A DNA stretch of 64,000 nt from JAMCRM01 sp035561075 (lineage in GTDB: Bacteria; Acidobacteriota; Terriglobia; Bryobacterales; Bryobacteraceae), in the NCBI GenBank assembly GCA_035561075.1, contig DATMYF010000057.1:62001-126000 (forward strand), given 5' to 3'. The translations under genes were made by a program, and so were the position numbers. Positions 42,547 through 50,803 of this stretch are shown here, piece by piece (position 1 is the first letter of the stretch; each line of letters starts with the position of its first letter). Under the pieces are notes generated by a model. That model made no database searches. It saw nothing but the letters and a program-made list of their open reading frames with translations, and was not told the DNA's origin.

Positions 42547-44875
42547 GCTGCCACTCGAAGTACGACGCGTAGCCGCCGCCCATGTTGCGCGCCAGCCATA
42601 AACGGTACTCGCGGTCGGCAGTGCGGGTGACCTCGCGCGTTTCCGCCGGCTCGATATTCGAGAGCACCACGACTTTGCCGTCCGCCATGCAGACGATCTC
42701 GTCGCGGTAGTCGCCGGCAAGGTCCGCAACCATAGTGCAGCTTCCCTTCCCTAATTCGTTGGGCCGCACGCCCGCGAGCGGCGTCACCGCCTTGCCATCA
42801 AACCGCCCCACCTGGGTTGCGTCGCCGTTCATGAGGTCCCGCACTTTACCGCCCGTCCAGTTCACCGGCCGCCAGCCACGTGGGAACGGGTTCATGATGA
42901 TCTTTCCGTCCGCCGCGAACAGCACCAGGTCCTCGCCCGTATGGCCATCGCGATTGGTCAGCATCTCCATGCCCGGCGAGCGTTCCCAGATATCTGACGC
43001 CCAGCCGGTGTGCGCGTGCACCCATCGCGGGTCGTCCTCGCGATTCACCTTCCAGATCACCTTGCCGGACTTGGCATCCACCACGTAAGCGCCCGCATGC
43101 ATCCCGCTTTCCACGGCGAAATAGACCTGCCGTTCCTTCGTGCCGGGCAGGATGCGCTTCACCGCCACGATATCCGGATGCAGCCGATAGATGGACCACC
43201 GCATGGTGCCATCCGGGTTCAGCAGGGTCGTGCCGTTGAAGACCTCGTCGCGGCCGTCGCCGTCCACGTCGGCGATATCGACGTGGTGCGACCCGCTGCC
43301 GTTGGTCTCCCCGAAGCTGCGGTACTGCCATAGCTTTTTCAACTCGCCATCGTAGGCATCGTAAATCTCGTTCTCGTAGAGGCCCGTCTGGGTCACGATG
43401 GCGGGGGTCTTCCCGTTCAGGTAGGCGACGGACATGTGGACCCGTGTGGACGATTTCCCGAAGTCCGTCTCCATCGGAGTCCAGAGTGTCTTCCGGCGCA
43501 CCCGGCCGGTCCCACCGTCGAGGATCGCCAGGTAGAGCTGATCGCCTTCCTGGATCTGCGCGAGCACCTCGGCGCTGCCGTCGCCGTCCATATCGTAGAG
43601 CAGCACCGGGACGTTGTTGGCGTTGCCGAAGCAGTGGTCGTGGTAGACCAGGGGGCGACGCCAGAGGCTGCGGCCGTCGGCGTTAAAACCTTCGAGCTCC
43701 ACGGGGACACCGGGGTCACGCGACATCTCGCGGATGCCGTTATCAAGGCGCACGACGGCATCCAGACGGCCGTCGCCATTGAGGTCCCCGAAGACCGGCA
43801 TTATGCCGCCCTGCTTTACGGTCGGCTCGAACACCGCGATCACATTGCTGCGTTCGGCGGCGGGCTCGACGGCGGCCCACTCCGAAGGCGGCCCTTCTTT
43901 GTTGCCCTCCACCGCGCGCACCCGATAATAGACGCGCTGCCTGCCCGGCGCACGGTCCACATAGTTGGTGGAATCGCGAACGGGCTCCGCCGTGATGCGT
44001 TCCCCCGCCACATCGCGGCGCGAAGCGCGGTAAATATGGAACGCCGCGCCGGCGGCATCGCCCGGTAACCACTGCCAAGCGAGGTAGACGCTCCCGCCGC
44101 CCATGTTAACAGCGATTACGCGCCGCGGCTGCCGCTGGAAGCCGGTCTGGCCCGCGGGCTCGCGCACCGGACGGAAGCCGAAATCGGGGTGCCGGATTCC
44201 CGAGGACGCCGCGCCCCGCACCCCGCACCGCAGGTAAGGCTCCGTGCGCGCCCATGAGCCGCCCGCCAGCCCGCTCTCCATCGACGTTGCCGAATCCACG
44301 CGGTAACGGAAGCGCGCGATCGCCGGGTCCGGATAGCTGTCCACCATCTGCCACACGTTCCCGGCCATATCGAACAGCCCGTACGGATTCGCGGCGTGGC
44401 GCTTCACCGGCTCCAGGAACGTGCGCCACCCGTCGAAAGATCGGTCGCCCGAAACATCGTAGTTCGCCTTGCCGGTGGGAGCGTCATCGCCCCACGGGTA
44501 TTTCGTCTCCGCCCGCCCGCCGCGCGCGGCATATTCGAATTCCGCCAGGGTGGGCAGCCGATAGACGCGGCCTTCCTGCGCGCTGCGCCACTTCAGGTAG
44601 GCCGCCGCATCGTAGCGGTTGACGAAGATCACCGGGTGATTCTCCATTCCCGCGGGGATGCGTCCGCCCACCCAGTGCTGCGGCGCCGGGTGGCCGCTGG
44701 CCTCGATGAACAGCCTATACTCCGCGTTGGTGAGCGGATGGTCGAGCATTTCAAAGTCATCCACCCGGGAGGCGGGTGTGCCGGCGCGATGCAACCCGCC
44801 CTTTACCAGGACGAAGTCGTCCGCCGCGACGGCGGCGCCCGCAATCAGCAGTGAAAGCAGCACAAGGTTTCGCAT
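42530..44875 (-). CDS. FGE-sulfatase domain fused to rhamnogalacturonan lyase (PL11)-like propeller
   Basis: A 781-residue exported protein (signal about 1-18). Residues ~20-255 are an FGE/SUMF1-type domain: MLDHPLTNAEYRLFIEAS, LPTLAEFEYAARGG, YGLFDMAGNVWQMVDSYP and GLAGGSWARTEPYLRCGVRG with FGFRPVRE. The Cys-x4-Cys pair needed for formylglycine generation is absent (only one Cys). From ~262 comes an Ig-like module (VIAVNMGGGSVYLAWQWLP) and an FG-GAP propeller with DLNGDGRLDAVVRL, DMDGDGSAEVLA and DVDGDGRDEVFNG calcium loops, resembling PL11 lyases such as YesW/YesX. It starts 5 bp after the GH42-like gene. Confidence 0.82.
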   Translation of the reverse strand: MRNLVLLSLLIAGAAVAADDFVLVKGGLHRAGTPASRVDDFEMLDHPLTNAEYRLFIEASGHPAPQHWVGGRIPAGMENHPVIFVNRYDAAAYLKWRSAQEGRVYRLPTLAEFEYAARGGRAETKYPWGDDAPTGKANYDVSGDRSFDGWRTFLEPVKRHAANPYGLFDMAGNVWQMVDSYPDPAIARFRYRVDSATSMESGLAGGSWARTEPYLRCGVRGAASSGIRHPDFGFRPVREPAGQTGFQRQPRRVIAVNMGGGSVYLAWQWLPGDAAGAAFHIYRASRRDVAGERITAEPVRDSTNYVDRAPGRQRVYYRVRAVEGNKEGPPSEWAAVEPAAERSNVIAVFEPTVKQGGIMPVFGDLNGDGRLDAVVRLDNGIREMSRDPGVPVELEGFNADGRSLWRRPLVYHDHCFGNANNVPVLLYDMDGDGSAEVLAQIQEGDQLYLAILDGGTGRVRRKTLWTPMETDFGKSSTRVHMSVAYLNGKTPAIVTQTGLYENEIYDAYDGELKKLWQYRSFGETNGSGSHHVDIADVDGDGRDEVFNGTTLLNPDGTMRWSIYRLHPDIVAVKRILPGTKERQVYFAVESGMHAGAYVVDAKSGKVIWKVNREDDPRWVHAHTGWASDIWERSPGMEMLTNRDGHTGEDLVLFAADGKIIMNPFPRGWRPVNWTGGKVRDLMNGDATQVGRFDGKAVTPLAGVRPNELGKGSCTMVADLAGDYRDEIVCMADGKVVVLSNIEPAETREVTRTADREYRLWLARNMGGGYASYFEWQPTPAR

Positions 44876-44880
44876 GATGG

Positions 44881-47121
44881 TTAATCCAGCCGCACTACCC
44901 AGACCCCGCCGGGTGCGAGGCGCGTTTCGAGCTTGCCCGATACGAACGTGACCGGCTTCCCGGTGGTCACGTCGGTAGCCGATTTCGCCGGCGCCGCGAT
45001 CTCGATCGTCGCCCCGGTTTCTTTCTCTCCGTGGTTGAACGCAAAGAGCAAACGGCTGCCGCCCGATTGCGTCATCCGCACTTCCACAGGGCCGCCGGTC
45101 ACGGTGACGGGCCGTGCAACCCCCGCCCAGTCCAGCAGGCCCGCGAAGAAACGCTCCGCGGCGGTGTTGCGCTCCGTCTCGTACGCCACCGCCACGTAGG
45201 AGCCTAGCGTAAGGGTCTTGCCGCGCCCGAACGTGGAGATCACGGCCGCCGGCGCGCCATTCGGAAAACGCGCCGCCACCTGCGCCTGCGGTCCGGAGGG
45301 CTCCAGGGTCTCTTCGTAGAGCCGCCCCGGAATGCGATCCCCGGCCTTCAACCCGGGGATGGCGTCGGTGGCCCACTGCAACTCCGTCTTGAGGCCGGGC
45401 ACGGACTGCACCGCCGTCTCGCGGCAACCGGTCACCTCGAACAGGCCCAGCCCAGGGATGGTTTCCGAAGCCCGCCCGCGCTCGTTGTTCCACGCCAGCC
45501 GCGCCTCGCTCACCAGCGTGCCGCCGTCCCGGACATAAGCCCGCAGCACCGCCGCGGCCTTCTCCGGAATCATCAGCGGATAGGGGAAGATCACCAGCTT
45601 GTAGCGTCCCAGGTCTCCCAGTTCGTTGACGTGCACGAAATCCACCGGCACGTTCAGGGGAAACAGCGCGCGGTACGCGCCCAGCCACGAATCGCGCTCG
45701 ATAGAACCCACTTCGCTCTGCGGCCCCGTAGTGGTGGCGGCACGCTGCCGGCCGCCGACCATGTAGGCCAGGGGGTTGAACACGATGGCCACCTCGGCCG
45801 GCACGGGCCGCGCATTCAGGAAGAGCTTCTGGTTGCGTTCCACCACCTGCGCGATGCCCCCCGCCACGCGGCTGCGCTCCGTGATGGTGCCGTCGAGCTG
45901 AATCAGCCCGTAGCCGCCCGATTCGTAGCCCGTATTCATGGGGTACCACGCATAGAAATTGATGCCCTTGGCGCCGCGCGACACCGCGCTCCACGTCCAG
46001 ATCCGCAGATCCTCCGGAGTGACCGTGGCACTGACGTTCAGGGCCACCGTGCCGAAGCCACCCTGCAATTCCCCAACCCAGAAACCGCCCCGGCCCCCGG
46101 GACCGTACGCGGAGGAGCGCTCGAAATCGAGCAGCGCGCCGCGCCATGCCGGGTCCCGCCCCACAGGCATGGAATGCTTGGGGTACATAGACGTGCCGTA
46201 GTTGTCTACCTGCCGGACCATGATCCAATCGTCGGGCGTGCCATCCCCCGCATGCGGCGAGGTGAACAGGCTCGGAATTGCCGCGTGGCTGGTAGCGATG
46301 CGATCCGGCGCAACTCGCTTCACGGCATCGTAGCGGGCGCGCAGGTCCTCCCCCAGCTTCTGCTGGATGAAGGTCCGCCAGTCGATGTAATCGGTGTAGG
46401 AGAGAATCGTGCTGAGCCGCCCCGGCTCCACCTGGTCCCATGATGTGAAGCGACGGTACCACGCTTCGTTCAACCCCTGAACCGACGGATACTTCTTCTG
46501 CAGCCACCCGCGATAGCGCCGCACACTCGAGGGGCAGAAGCAGAACTCCGGTCGATAGAGATAATTGGCTGTCGCCCAGTTGATCACGTGGGGCTCGCTC
46601 CACAGGTCCCATCCCAGGAATGCAGGGCTGCGGCGGGCGCGTTCGGCCAGCGCCGTGAAGAACGCGGTCTCGGCCTTGAGTACACCCGGGTGATCGACGC
46701 AGTAGCCGGGAGCGGATTCGGACTTCATCTTCTCGCCCCCGGCGGTTTCGTAGAGCGCGTCCGGAAACTTCTGCCCCACCCAATCGGGCGCGGCATCCAT
46801 GTAGACCTGGATTACGAGCCTGAGCTTCTCCTGCTCCGCGAGCTCGAGCAGCACGTCGACGGTGTCGAAGGTGTAGCGGCCCTCGGCGGGCTCGCCGCTC
46901 GCCCAGTCGGTCCAGCAGCGGATGGTGTTGTACCCCAGGCTCTTGATCTGGCGCAGGTCTTTGCGCCAGATATCCTTCTTCGCCCGCGGATCCGGTTCCA
47001 GCATGGGTGCCCGCGCCTTGCCCCCGCCGTACCACACCGCCATGGGAAAGAACTCCGCCTGATAGGCTGTCTGCGCGAACGCCGCGCACGCCACCAGGAA
47101 AGCAGCCGCCCGGTGCACCAT
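44881..47121 (-). CDS. GH42-type β-galactosidase-like glycoside hydrolase, exported
   Basis: A 746-residue protein with signal peptide (1-16). The TIM barrel shows SLGYNTIRCWTDWASGEPAE, GWDLWSEPHVINWATANYLY with the acid/base Glu (E176), and GFWVGELQGGFGTVA with the candidate nucleophile (E351). A trimerisation/Rossmann-like domain (YRALFPLNVPVDFVHVNEL) and a β-sandwich tail follow, as in GH42. Likely releases β-galactosides or related residues; with the PL11-like partner it suggests pectic side-chain breakdown. The ATG at 47121 is 8 nt after TACAAT (extended TGaTACAAT); a TTG at 47139 would overlap that element. Confidence 0.85.
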   Translation of the reverse strand: MVHRAAAFLVACAAFAQTAYQAEFFPMAVWYGGGKARAPMLEPDPRAKKDIWRKDLRQIKSLGYNTIRCWTDWASGEPAEGRYTFDTVDVLLELAEQEKLRLVIQVYMDAAPDWVGQKFPDALYETAGGEKMKSESAPGYCVDHPGVLKAETAFFTALAERARRSPAFLGWDLWSEPHVINWATANYLYRPEFCFCPSSVRRYRGWLQKKYPSVQGLNEAWYRRFTSWDQVEPGRLSTILSYTDYIDWRTFIQQKLGEDLRARYDAVKRVAPDRIATSHAAIPSLFTSPHAGDGTPDDWIMVRQVDNYGTSMYPKHSMPVGRDPAWRGALLDFERSSAYGPGGRGGFWVGELQGGFGTVALNVSATVTPEDLRIWTWSAVSRGAKGINFYAWYPMNTGYESGGYGLIQLDGTITERSRVAGGIAQVVERNQKLFLNARPVPAEVAIVFNPLAYMVGGRQRAATTTGPQSEVGSIERDSWLGAYRALFPLNVPVDFVHVNELGDLGRYKLVIFPYPLMIPEKAAAVLRAYVRDGGTLVSEARLAWNNERGRASETIPGLGLFEVTGCRETAVQSVPGLKTELQWATDAIPGLKAGDRIPGRLYEETLEPSGPQAQVAARFPNGAPAAVISTFGRGKTLTLGSYVAVAYETERNTAAERFFAGLLDWAGVARPVTVTGGPVEVRMTQSGGSRLLFAFNHGEKETGATIEIAAPAKSATDVTTGKPVTFVSGKLETRLAPGGVWVVRLD

Positions 47122-47129
47122 AGGGAGGA

Positions 47130-47138
47130 ATTGTATCA
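47130..47138 (-). promoter_or_regulatory. Extended -10 of the polysaccharide operon
   Basis: TGATACAAT on the minus strand; hexamer TACAAT at 47135-47130, 8 nt before the GH42-like ATG. The spacing puts the predicted transcription start at or beside the initiation codon. Confidence 0.55.
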
Positions 47139-47160
47139 AGCGCGTGCGCGCGGCGCCCGC

Positions 47161-50100
47161 TTACCCGATGACCAACAGAAGGTCCTTGGCCTCCACGCTC
47201 TGTCCCACTTCGACGAGCACGCGCAGCACCTTCCCGCCCACCGGGGAGTAGACCGTATTCTGCATCTTCATGGCTTCCATGACGAACAGGCGCTCACCCT
47301 TTACCACCGTCTGGCCCATCTCGACGGCAATGTTCGACACCACCCCCGGGATTGGCGCGCCTATCTCCCCGGGTTTCGCCACATCGGCCTTGGGCCGCGC
47401 CGGAATCTTCACCTGAAGTTTGATGTCCCGCACGGTCACCTCGCGCGGCTGTCCGTTCAGTTCGAAGAACACCGTGCGGGTACCGTCCGGATGCGGCTCC
47501 CCGATGGTCAGGAATTTCACGATCAAGGTCTTGCCGGATTCGATCTCCACCGAGATTTCCTGGCCGCCGTCGAGCCCGTAGTAGAACGCCGGAGTGGGCA
47601 GGGTCTCGATGCCGTCCCACTTATCCCGCGCGGCTGCGAACTTCAGGAATACCTCGGGGTACATGAAGTAGCTGAGCACCTCGTCGGCGGACGGCGCACG
47701 CCCGATCTTCGCCTCGATGGCTGCCGCGGTAGCATCGAAATCGGCGGCAGGCAGCACCGCGCCCGGGCGGCCGGAGATCGGCTTTTCCCCGCGCAGCACG
47801 GCCTTCTGGATGGCGGGCGGCCAGCCCCCTTCCGGCTCGCCCAGTTCACCGCGCAGCATCTCGATCATGGACGCCGGCAGCGAGAAGTCGTGATCCGCGC
47901 CCAACCGCGCGAACTCCTCGACAGTCATCTTATGATTGGCGAGGAACAGCGCCATGTCGCCCACAGCCTTGCTCGAAGGCGTCACCTTGACGATGTCGCC
48001 CAGTGCGCGGTTCACCTCCGCGTAGGTCCGGGCGATCTCCCGCCAACGCGGACCCAGCCCCATCGACGCGGCCTGCTCCCGCAGGTTGGTGAACTGCCCG
48101 CCTGGCATCTCGTGGATATAAACCTCGGCCGTGCCTGAGCGCAGTCCGCTGTCGAACGGTGCGTAGTAGGTGCGGACGATTTCCCAATAATCCTCACACT
48201 GATTGAGCGCCTCCAGGTCCACGCCGGTCTCCCGCTCCGTATGGGCCAGGGCCGCCACTATGGAGTTCAGGTTTGGCTGGCTGGTGGTGCCGCTCATTGA
48301 TGCAACGGCGCCGTCGGCCGCGTCCACACCGGCTTCCGACGCCTTTAGCACCGAGGCGGCGTTGATGCCGCTGGTATCGTGCGTGTGGAAGTGCACCGGC
48401 AGCCCGACTTCCTCACGCAACGCGCGAACCAGTTTCTCCGCGGCATAGGGCTTGCACAGACCCGCCATATCCTTGATGGCCAGGATGTGCGCCCCCATAC
48501 GCTCCAGTTCCTTTGCCATGCGTATGTAGTATTGGAGCGGGTACTTGTCGCGCTTGGGGTCCAGGATGTCGCCGGTATAGCAGATGGCAGCCTCACAGAC
48601 CTTGCCCGTCTTGCGCACCGCCTCCATCGAAACTCCCATATTGGGCAGCCAGTTCAGCGAATCGAAGATACGGAAAATGTCGATGCCCTGCTCAGCAGCC
48701 TCCTCGATAAAGGCCCGCACCACGTTATCCGGGTACGCCGCATATCCCACAGCGTTAGACGCCCGCAGCAGCATCTGAAAGCAGATGTTAGGGATTGCCT
48801 CCCGCAGGGCGCGCAGCCGGAGCCACGGATCCTCGTGGAGGAACCGCATGGTGACATCGAAGGTCGCGCCGCCCCACATCTCCAGGCTGTAGAGTCCGTG
48901 CAGCCGGTGCGCCACCTGGTTGGCGATGGCCAACATGTCATAGGTCCGGACGCGTGTCGCCAGCAGCGACTGGTGCGCGTCACGGAAAGTCGTGTCGGTG
49001 AGCAGCAGACGCGATTGCGCACGCGTCCACGCGGCAAACTTCTCCGCCCCCATCTCATCCAGTAACTGGCGAGTTCCGGGCGGCGGCGTCGAGGGGTTGT
49101 GCGGCGGCACCGGCGCGGGAGCCAGCCGCTCCGGCCGCGGCTTCCCGGCCACCGTTGCGTTGCCGTTGACGATGACATCCCCGAGGTACGACAGCAACTT
49201 GGTGGCGCGGTCGCGCCGCGGCACGAAGTGGAACAGTTCCGGGGTCTTCTCCAGCCATCCCGTTGTCACATCGCCGGCCTGGAAGTCCGGATGGTTCACC
49301 ACGTTCTCCAGGAACGGGATGTTGGTCTTCACCCCACGCAACCGGAACTCGCGCAAGGCGCGGTCCATGCGGCTGCAGGCGTCGCTGAAGCGCCGTCCCC
49401 AGGCCGTCACCTTAACCAGCAGGGAGTCGTAAAACGGCGTGATCATCGCGCCGCTGTAGGCTGAGCCGCCGTCGAGCCGGATGCCGAAGCCCGCGGCGGA
49501 GCGGTAAGTGTGGATTTTGCCGTAGTCCGGGATGAAGCCGTTGGCAGGGTCTTCGGTGGTAATGCGGCATTGCAGGGCGTAGCCGTGAAGCGGAACCTGC
49601 TCGGGGATGTTGATCTCGGGGCCGTGCAGGCGATGGCCCTGCGCCAGTAGGATCTGGCACCGCACCAGGTCGATGCCGGTCACCGCCTCTGTAACGGTGT
49701 GCTCCACCTGAATGCGGGGGTTCACCTCGATGAAGTACCACTCCCCTGTATCGGCGTCGACCAGAAACTCCACCGTACCCGCGTTGGTGTAGCCGGCCTC
49801 GCGCGCGAGCGTAACGGCGGCTTCGTGGAGCGCGCGGCGAATGCCGTCGTCGAGCCCTACGGCGGGCGCCACCTCCACCACTTTCTGATGCCGGCGCTGC
49901 ACCGAGCAATCGCGCTCATGCAGATGCTGTATGCCGCCGTGCTGATCGGCCACAATCTGCACCTCGACGTGCCGCGCGCGCCGCACATAGCGCTCCAGGA
50001 ACACCGCGCCGTTACCGAAGGCGGCCAGGGCTTCGCGCCGCGCCTCCTCGAGAAGGCCGGGGAAATCTTCGCGGCGTTCCACCACCCGCATGCCGCGCCC

Positions 50101-50592
50101 GCCGCCGCCGAAGGCCGCTTTGACGATCAGGGGAAAGCCGATCTGGGCGGCGATTCGTCCGGCCTCGGCGGGATCCGTCACGGGATTTTCCGTGCCCGGC
50201 AGCACCGGGATGCCGGCGCGCTCGGCCAGCCGCCGCGCCGCGGTCTTGTCGCCCAGCAGTTCCAATAATTCGGCGCTCGGCCCGATAAACGTGATACCGG
50301 CCTGCTCGCAGGCGCGCGCTAACGCCGGGTTCTCAGAAAGGAAACCGTAGCCGGGGTGAATGGCGTCCGCGCCTTTCTCGTCGGCCAGCGCCACAATGCC
50401 ATCCACATCGAGGTAGGCCTCCACCGGCCCCTTCCCCTCGCCCACCAGGTAGGCTTCGTCGGCCTTGAAGCGGTGCAGGGCCAGGCGATCCTGTTGGGAA
50501 TAGATAGCTATCGTTTGTAATCCTAATTCATTTGCGGCACGCAGAATGCGTATGGCGATCTCACCGCGGTTGAGTGCTAGAAGTTTGTACAT
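47161..50592 (-). CDS. pyc: Pyruvate carboxylase
   Basis: Biotin enzyme of 1143 residues that makes oxaloacetate from pyruvate. Biotin carboxylase domain (1-450): LALNRGEIAIRILRAANELG, HPGYGFLSENP, KAAFGGGGRGMRVV and the EVNPRIQVEHTVTE loop. Carboxyltransferase domain (about 530-800): DTTFRDAHQSLLATRVRTYD, MWGGATFDV, KDMAGLCKP and HFHTHDTSG. C-terminal carrier domain with the biotin-lysine motif VMEAMKMQN near 1109. No frame disruption. Upstream are two inverted repeats; downstream 39 bp separate it from the GH42-like gene. Confidence 0.96.
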   Translation of the reverse strand: MYKLLALNRGEIAIRILRAANELGLQTIAIYSQQDRLALHRFKADEAYLVGEGKGPVEAYLDVDGIVALADEKGADAIHPGYGFLSENPALARACEQAGITFIGPSAELLELLGDKTAARRLAERAGIPVLPGTENPVTDPAEAGRIAAQIGFPLIVKAAFGGGGRGMRVVERREDFPGLLEEARREALAAFGNGAVFLERYVRRARHVEVQIVADQHGGIQHLHERDCSVQRRHQKVVEVAPAVGLDDGIRRALHEAAVTLAREAGYTNAGTVEFLVDADTGEWYFIEVNPRIQVEHTVTEAVTGIDLVRCQILLAQGHRLHGPEINIPEQVPLHGYALQCRITTEDPANGFIPDYGKIHTYRSAAGFGIRLDGGSAYSGAMITPFYDSLLVKVTAWGRRFSDACSRMDRALREFRLRGVKTNIPFLENVVNHPDFQAGDVTTGWLEKTPELFHFVPRRDRATKLLSYLGDVIVNGNATVAGKPRPERLAPAPVPPHNPSTPPPGTRQLLDEMGAEKFAAWTRAQSRLLLTDTTFRDAHQSLLATRVRTYDMLAIANQVAHRLHGLYSLEMWGGATFDVTMRFLHEDPWLRLRALREAIPNICFQMLLRASNAVGYAAYPDNVVRAFIEEAAEQGIDIFRIFDSLNWLPNMGVSMEAVRKTGKVCEAAICYTGDILDPKRDKYPLQYYIRMAKELERMGAHILAIKDMAGLCKPYAAEKLVRALREEVGLPVHFHTHDTSGINAASVLKASEAGVDAADGAVASMSGTTSQPNLNSIVAALAHTERETGVDLEALNQCEDYWEIVRTYYAPFDSGLRSGTAEVYIHEMPGGQFTNLREQAASMGLGPRWREIARTYAEVNRALGDIVKVTPSSKAVGDMALFLANHKMTVEEFARLGADHDFSLPASMIEMLRGELGEPEGGWPPAIQKAVLRGEKPISGRPGAVLPAADFDATAAAIEAKIGRAPSADEVLSYFMYPEVFLKFAAARDKWDGIETLPTPAFYYGLDGGQEISVEIESGKTLIVKFLTIGEPHPDGTRTVFFELNGQPREVTVRDIKLQVKIPARPKADVAKPGEIGAPIPGVVSNIAVEMGQTVVKGERLFVMEAMKMQNTVYSPVGGKVLRVLVEVGQSVEAKDLLLVIG

Positions 50593-50612
50593 TACGAAAG
50601 TTAGTACCCAGA

Positions 50613-50657
50613 GATGCTAACAGGATAGCATCAGTGGGCTACAGACAGTAGATAGCC
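50613..50657. promoter_or_regulatory. Two inverted repeats upstream of pyc, candidate operators
   Basis: GATGCTA (50613-50619) pairs with TAGCATC (50626-50632) across six bases, a perfect 7-bp dyad 21 bp before the pyc start. Next to it GGCTA (50637-50641) pairs with TAGCC (50653-50657). Both share the TAGC core, as expected for a regulator that binds repeated half-sites. They lie in the 211-bp gap between pyc and the divergent DUF4388-Roadblock gene. Confidence 0.45.
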
Positions 50658-50689
50658 TTTGAGGTAGGGAAAACTCCTCCATAATTCCG

Positions 50690-50729
50690 CTGAATTTCAT
50701 TAGAAATCAGTAATTTTCCATAGTATAAT
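50690..50729 (+). promoter_or_regulatory. Promoter of the DUF4388-Roadblock gene with overlapping dyad
   Basis: A consensus TATAAT (50724-50729) lies about 75 bp before the GTG start, giving a leader of roughly 65 nt. The presumed -35 zone is covered by an inverted repeat, CTGaATTTC-atta-GAAATCAG (50690-50710), which could be an operator. The region is clearly AT-richer than its surroundings. Confidence 0.5.
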
Positions 50730-50803
50730 CGCCAATTTGATGGGGCATTATTGAGACTTAACGGCCCCAGTGTTCTTAGTCTCGAAGTTGAGAGGGTTCA
50801 TCA

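Noticed and set aside
44876..47089. Extension of the FGE-PL11 frame to 47089
   Set aside because: It is a shifted frame of the GH42-like gene and ends just before the true signal peptide at 44875.
45631..48138. Plus-strand frames across the GH42-like and pyruvate carboxylase genes
   Set aside because: Composition is a His/Arg/Leu-rich mirror of the real genes; no domains seen.
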